Positions 62,717 through 64,000 of a stretch of 64,000 nucleotides of DNA are shown here, one piece after another. This DNA comes from Deltaproteobacteria bacterium (GTDB lineage Bacteria; Myxococcota_A; Polyangia; Polyangiales; JADJMO01). Within the stretch, counting starts at the first letter, position 1. Every line of letters starts with the position of its first letter. Both the position numbers and the translations under genes were made by a program. The DNA is taken from positions 124,001-188,000 of the forward strand of contig JANYDK010000121.1 of assembly GCA_025363655.1 (NCBI GenBank), written 5' to 3'. The notes below the pieces were generated by a model, which was not told the DNA's origin, made no database searches, and saw only the letters and a list, made by a program, of their open reading frames with translations.

Positions 62717-63220
62717 ATGCGCATCCTGGCCATTTGCGGCAGCCTCCAGAAATCCTCGGGCAATCGTGCCCTGCTCGACGAAGCCGCGCGACGCGTACCC
62801 GGCGGCGTCACCGTCGAGCGCTACGAAGGTCTCGCCGAGCTCCCGCACTTCGATCCCGACCTCGAAGCGAACGGCACGCCACCCACGGTCGCCGGGCTTC
62901 GTCGCGCTCTCGCCGCCTCCGACGCGGTCCTCATCGCCTGCCCCGAGTACGGACACAGCCTCCCCGGCGCCTTGAAAAATGCGATCGATTGGGTGATCGG
63001 CAGCGGTGAGCTCGAACGAAAGTTGGTCGCCATCACCGCCTCCGTCCCCCACTCCGAACGAGGTCGACGCGGCCTCGGCGCCCTCCGTCAAGCCCTCGCC
63101 GCCGTCAGCGCACAAGTCGCGTTCGACGAACCCATCGTCCGCGGTGAAGGCCAAGCGAGCGACCTCGACCGAGTCTTCGCGGCCCTCGTCGCAGCCGCGT
63201 CAGCTGCCCAATCGGAATAG
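62717..63220 (+). CDS. NADPH-dependent FMN reductase family flavoprotein
   Basis: A 167-residue cytoplasmic flavodoxin-like protein. The N-terminus MRILAICGSLQKSSGNRALL carries the FMN phosphate loop; IACPEYGHSLPGALKNAIDWV is the signature second motif. The rest fits azoreductase or chromate reductase-type members. It likely reduces quinones, azo compounds or flavins with NADPH. Start ATG 62717. Lies 73 bp after the DUF6209-like gene. Confidence 0.9.
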   Translation: MRILAICGSLQKSSGNRALLDEAARRVPGGVTVERYEGLAELPHFDPDLEANGTPPTVAGLRRALAASDAVLIACPEYGHSLPGALKNAIDWVIGSGELERKLVAITASVPHSERGRRGLGALRQALAAVSAQVAFDEPIVRGEGQASDLDRVFAALVAAASAAQSE

Positions 63221-63246
63221 CGAACGACTCGCCGACGCCTGCGCCC

Positions 63247-63735
63247 CTACTTCCCCTCGACGATCCTCTTCATCTTCATCTTCGCCGCAAACGCATTCCC
63301 CGGCCGATCAATCACCATGTGGTCCGCATCGCCGAACACGATGATCACCACATCCTTCCCATTCAACAACGTGCACTTCATCGCCCCATCCTCCCGCACG
63401 AAATAGGTCGAAGAAAGCACCTGCCCGGGCATGCTGATCTTGATCTGATCCTTCGTGTAGATGATCCGCAGCGCATTCGCTTCGTCCGACCCCATCTGCT
63501 GATTGAGCGCCGCCGCGCTCGCTGACCCCGCGGGGGTGGCGGCCTCGAAGCCAATCGCCTGCCAAGTGCCAATCAACATCTGCGCGGCACTCGGCGGCGC
63601 AGGGGTCTGCAGGTTCGGCGCGGAGCTCGATGGGGGGGTGGCGACGGCGCTCGCGACGGTCTTGGACGGTGCGCTGCCTTCCTCTTTGCAGGCGAGGAGC
63701 GACGACAAAACGACGAGCACGACGCACCGACGCAT
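63247..63735 (-). CDS. Small lipoprotein
   Basis: A 162-residue protein starting at the ATG at 63735. The signal peptide ends in SSLLAC, with a Pro/Ser/Ala-rich linker to residue 50. The mature domain (LIGTWQAIGFEAAT, then SSTYFVREDGAMKCTLL and DVVIIVFGDADHMVI) resembles a lipocalin-like small barrel with the GxW motif near its start. No family certain. Divergent from the DHH-family gene with a hexamer array between. Confidence 0.65.
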   Translation of the reverse strand: MRRCVVLVVLSSLLACKEEGSAPSKTVASAVATPPSSSAPNLQTPAPPSAAQMLIGTWQAIGFEAATPAGSASAAALNQQMGSDEANALRIIYTKDQIKISMPGQVLSSTYFVREDGAMKCTLLNGKDVVIIVFGDADHMVIDRPGNAFAAKMKMKRIVEGK

Positions 63736-63759
63736 GCGCGCGACGGTAGCTGATTTGCG

Positions 63760-63810
63760 AGCGGGCGCGCGGGCGCAGGGGCGGGTGCGGGCGCAAACGC
63801 CGACGCGGGC
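63760..63810 (+). repeat. GCRGGY hexamer array
   Basis: GCGGGC, GCAGGG, GCGGGT, GCGGGC, GCAAAC and relatives in the divergent promoter gap. Confidence 0.8.
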
Positions 63811-63836
63811 ATCAACCCGTGGTAACCCGCGATCCC

Positions 63837-64000
63837 ATGACCTCCGTCGTCGTCGCCACCCACGGTCACTGCTTCGACGGGATGGCCTCGGCCGTCCTCT
63901 TCACCCACCTCGCGCGCGAGGTCGACGAGCTGGCGAAGGGGGCCACCGTCTCCTACAAAGGGCAGGCCTACGATCCGGGCAAAAACGGGGTCGATCCGCG
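63837..64000 (+). CDS. DHH-family phosphoesterase-like protein, 5' part only
   Basis: The ATG at 63837 opens a frame that runs off the window after 54 codons. It reads MTSVVVATHGHCFDGMASAV, then LFTHLAREVDELAKGATVSYKG and AYDPGKNGVD. The THGHCFDG-type start with a following helix resembles DHH phosphoesterases, which cut cyclic dinucleotides, nanoRNA or polyphosphate. The catalytic DHH motif itself is beyond the edge, so the call rests on the N-terminal strand-loop-helix only. Confidence 0.6.
   Translation, partial: MTSVVVATHGHCFDGMASAVLFTHLAREVDELAKGATVSYKGQAYDPGKNGVDP

Overview
The window is 64 kb of high-GC, gene-dense bacterial DNA with 64 supported protein genes, the last one cut by the window edge. 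I see no tRNA, rRNA, CRISPR array, insertion sequence or prophage. Eukaryote-like Ser/Thr kinases, an FHA protein, a lipobox-directed CHAT protease-like protein, cysteine-rich repeat proteins, and about twenty lipoproteins with Asp/Ser/Thr-rich linkers point to a myxobacterium, most likely order Polyangiales of Myxococcota. This assignment is inferred from gene content only. No gene-free stretch exceeds 300 bases; the longest is 271 bases, upstream of pnp.

Layout. 0-6 kb: an SH3 lipoprotein, serA, a membrane acyltransferase, a zinc-ribbon/Coa1-like protein, and a Ser/Thr kinase fused to a macro domain. 6-14.4 kb: secreted and lipid-anchored proteins, including a beta-propeller protein and the CHAT protein, then an ECF-like sigma/anti-sigma pair and an outer-membrane protein/lipoprotein pair. 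14.4-18.6 kb: rpsO and pnp on the minus strand with a lipoprotein gene between them; rpsO has a clear promoter, a structured leader and a terminator. 18.6-25.6 kb: a lipoprotein coupled to an rRNA/tRNA m5U methyltransferase, more lipoproteins, a quinone oxidoreductase, and a kinase with a C-terminal receiver domain. 25.6-31 kb: an M3 metallopeptidase, a TetR regulator opposite a SnoaL-like gene, a catalase-like protein and an Old Yellow Enzyme. 31-34.4 kb: a response regulator/histidine kinase/OYE operon opposite a proline-rich lipoprotein gene, with phased 11-bp boxes at both promoters. 34.5-43 kb: YHYH, FHA, Cys-rich and DUF2505 proteins, and a three-gene operon of a TonB-domain/TonB-dependent-receptor fusion, a lipoprotein and an outer-membrane protein. 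43-48.7 kb: ROK kinase, two ATP-grasp ligases, SurA-N protein, POTRA lipoprotein, sirtuin. 48.7-52.6 kb: an MFS exporter with a two-gene, order-inverted relative of rifampin phosphotransferase/phenylphosphate synthase. 52.8-64 kb: an LCCL-like lipoprotein, cytochrome c, methyltransferase, pirin, a GH43-like lipoprotein, a VTC polyphosphate polymerase with its DUF4956 partner, and the start of a DHH-family gene.

Non-coding patterns across the window: a hexanucleotide repeat (GCRGGY)n in at least eight intergenic sites and once inside a coding linker; 10-12 bp tandem duplications across stop codons; and -10-like hexamers only 5-8 nt from start codons of genes without a Shine-Dalgarno, suggesting leaderless transcription. 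The most unusual systems are the split phosphotransferase-MFS operon, the kinase-macro fusion, the phased response-regulator boxes, and the ROK/ATP-grasp operon followed by envelope-biogenesis genes.
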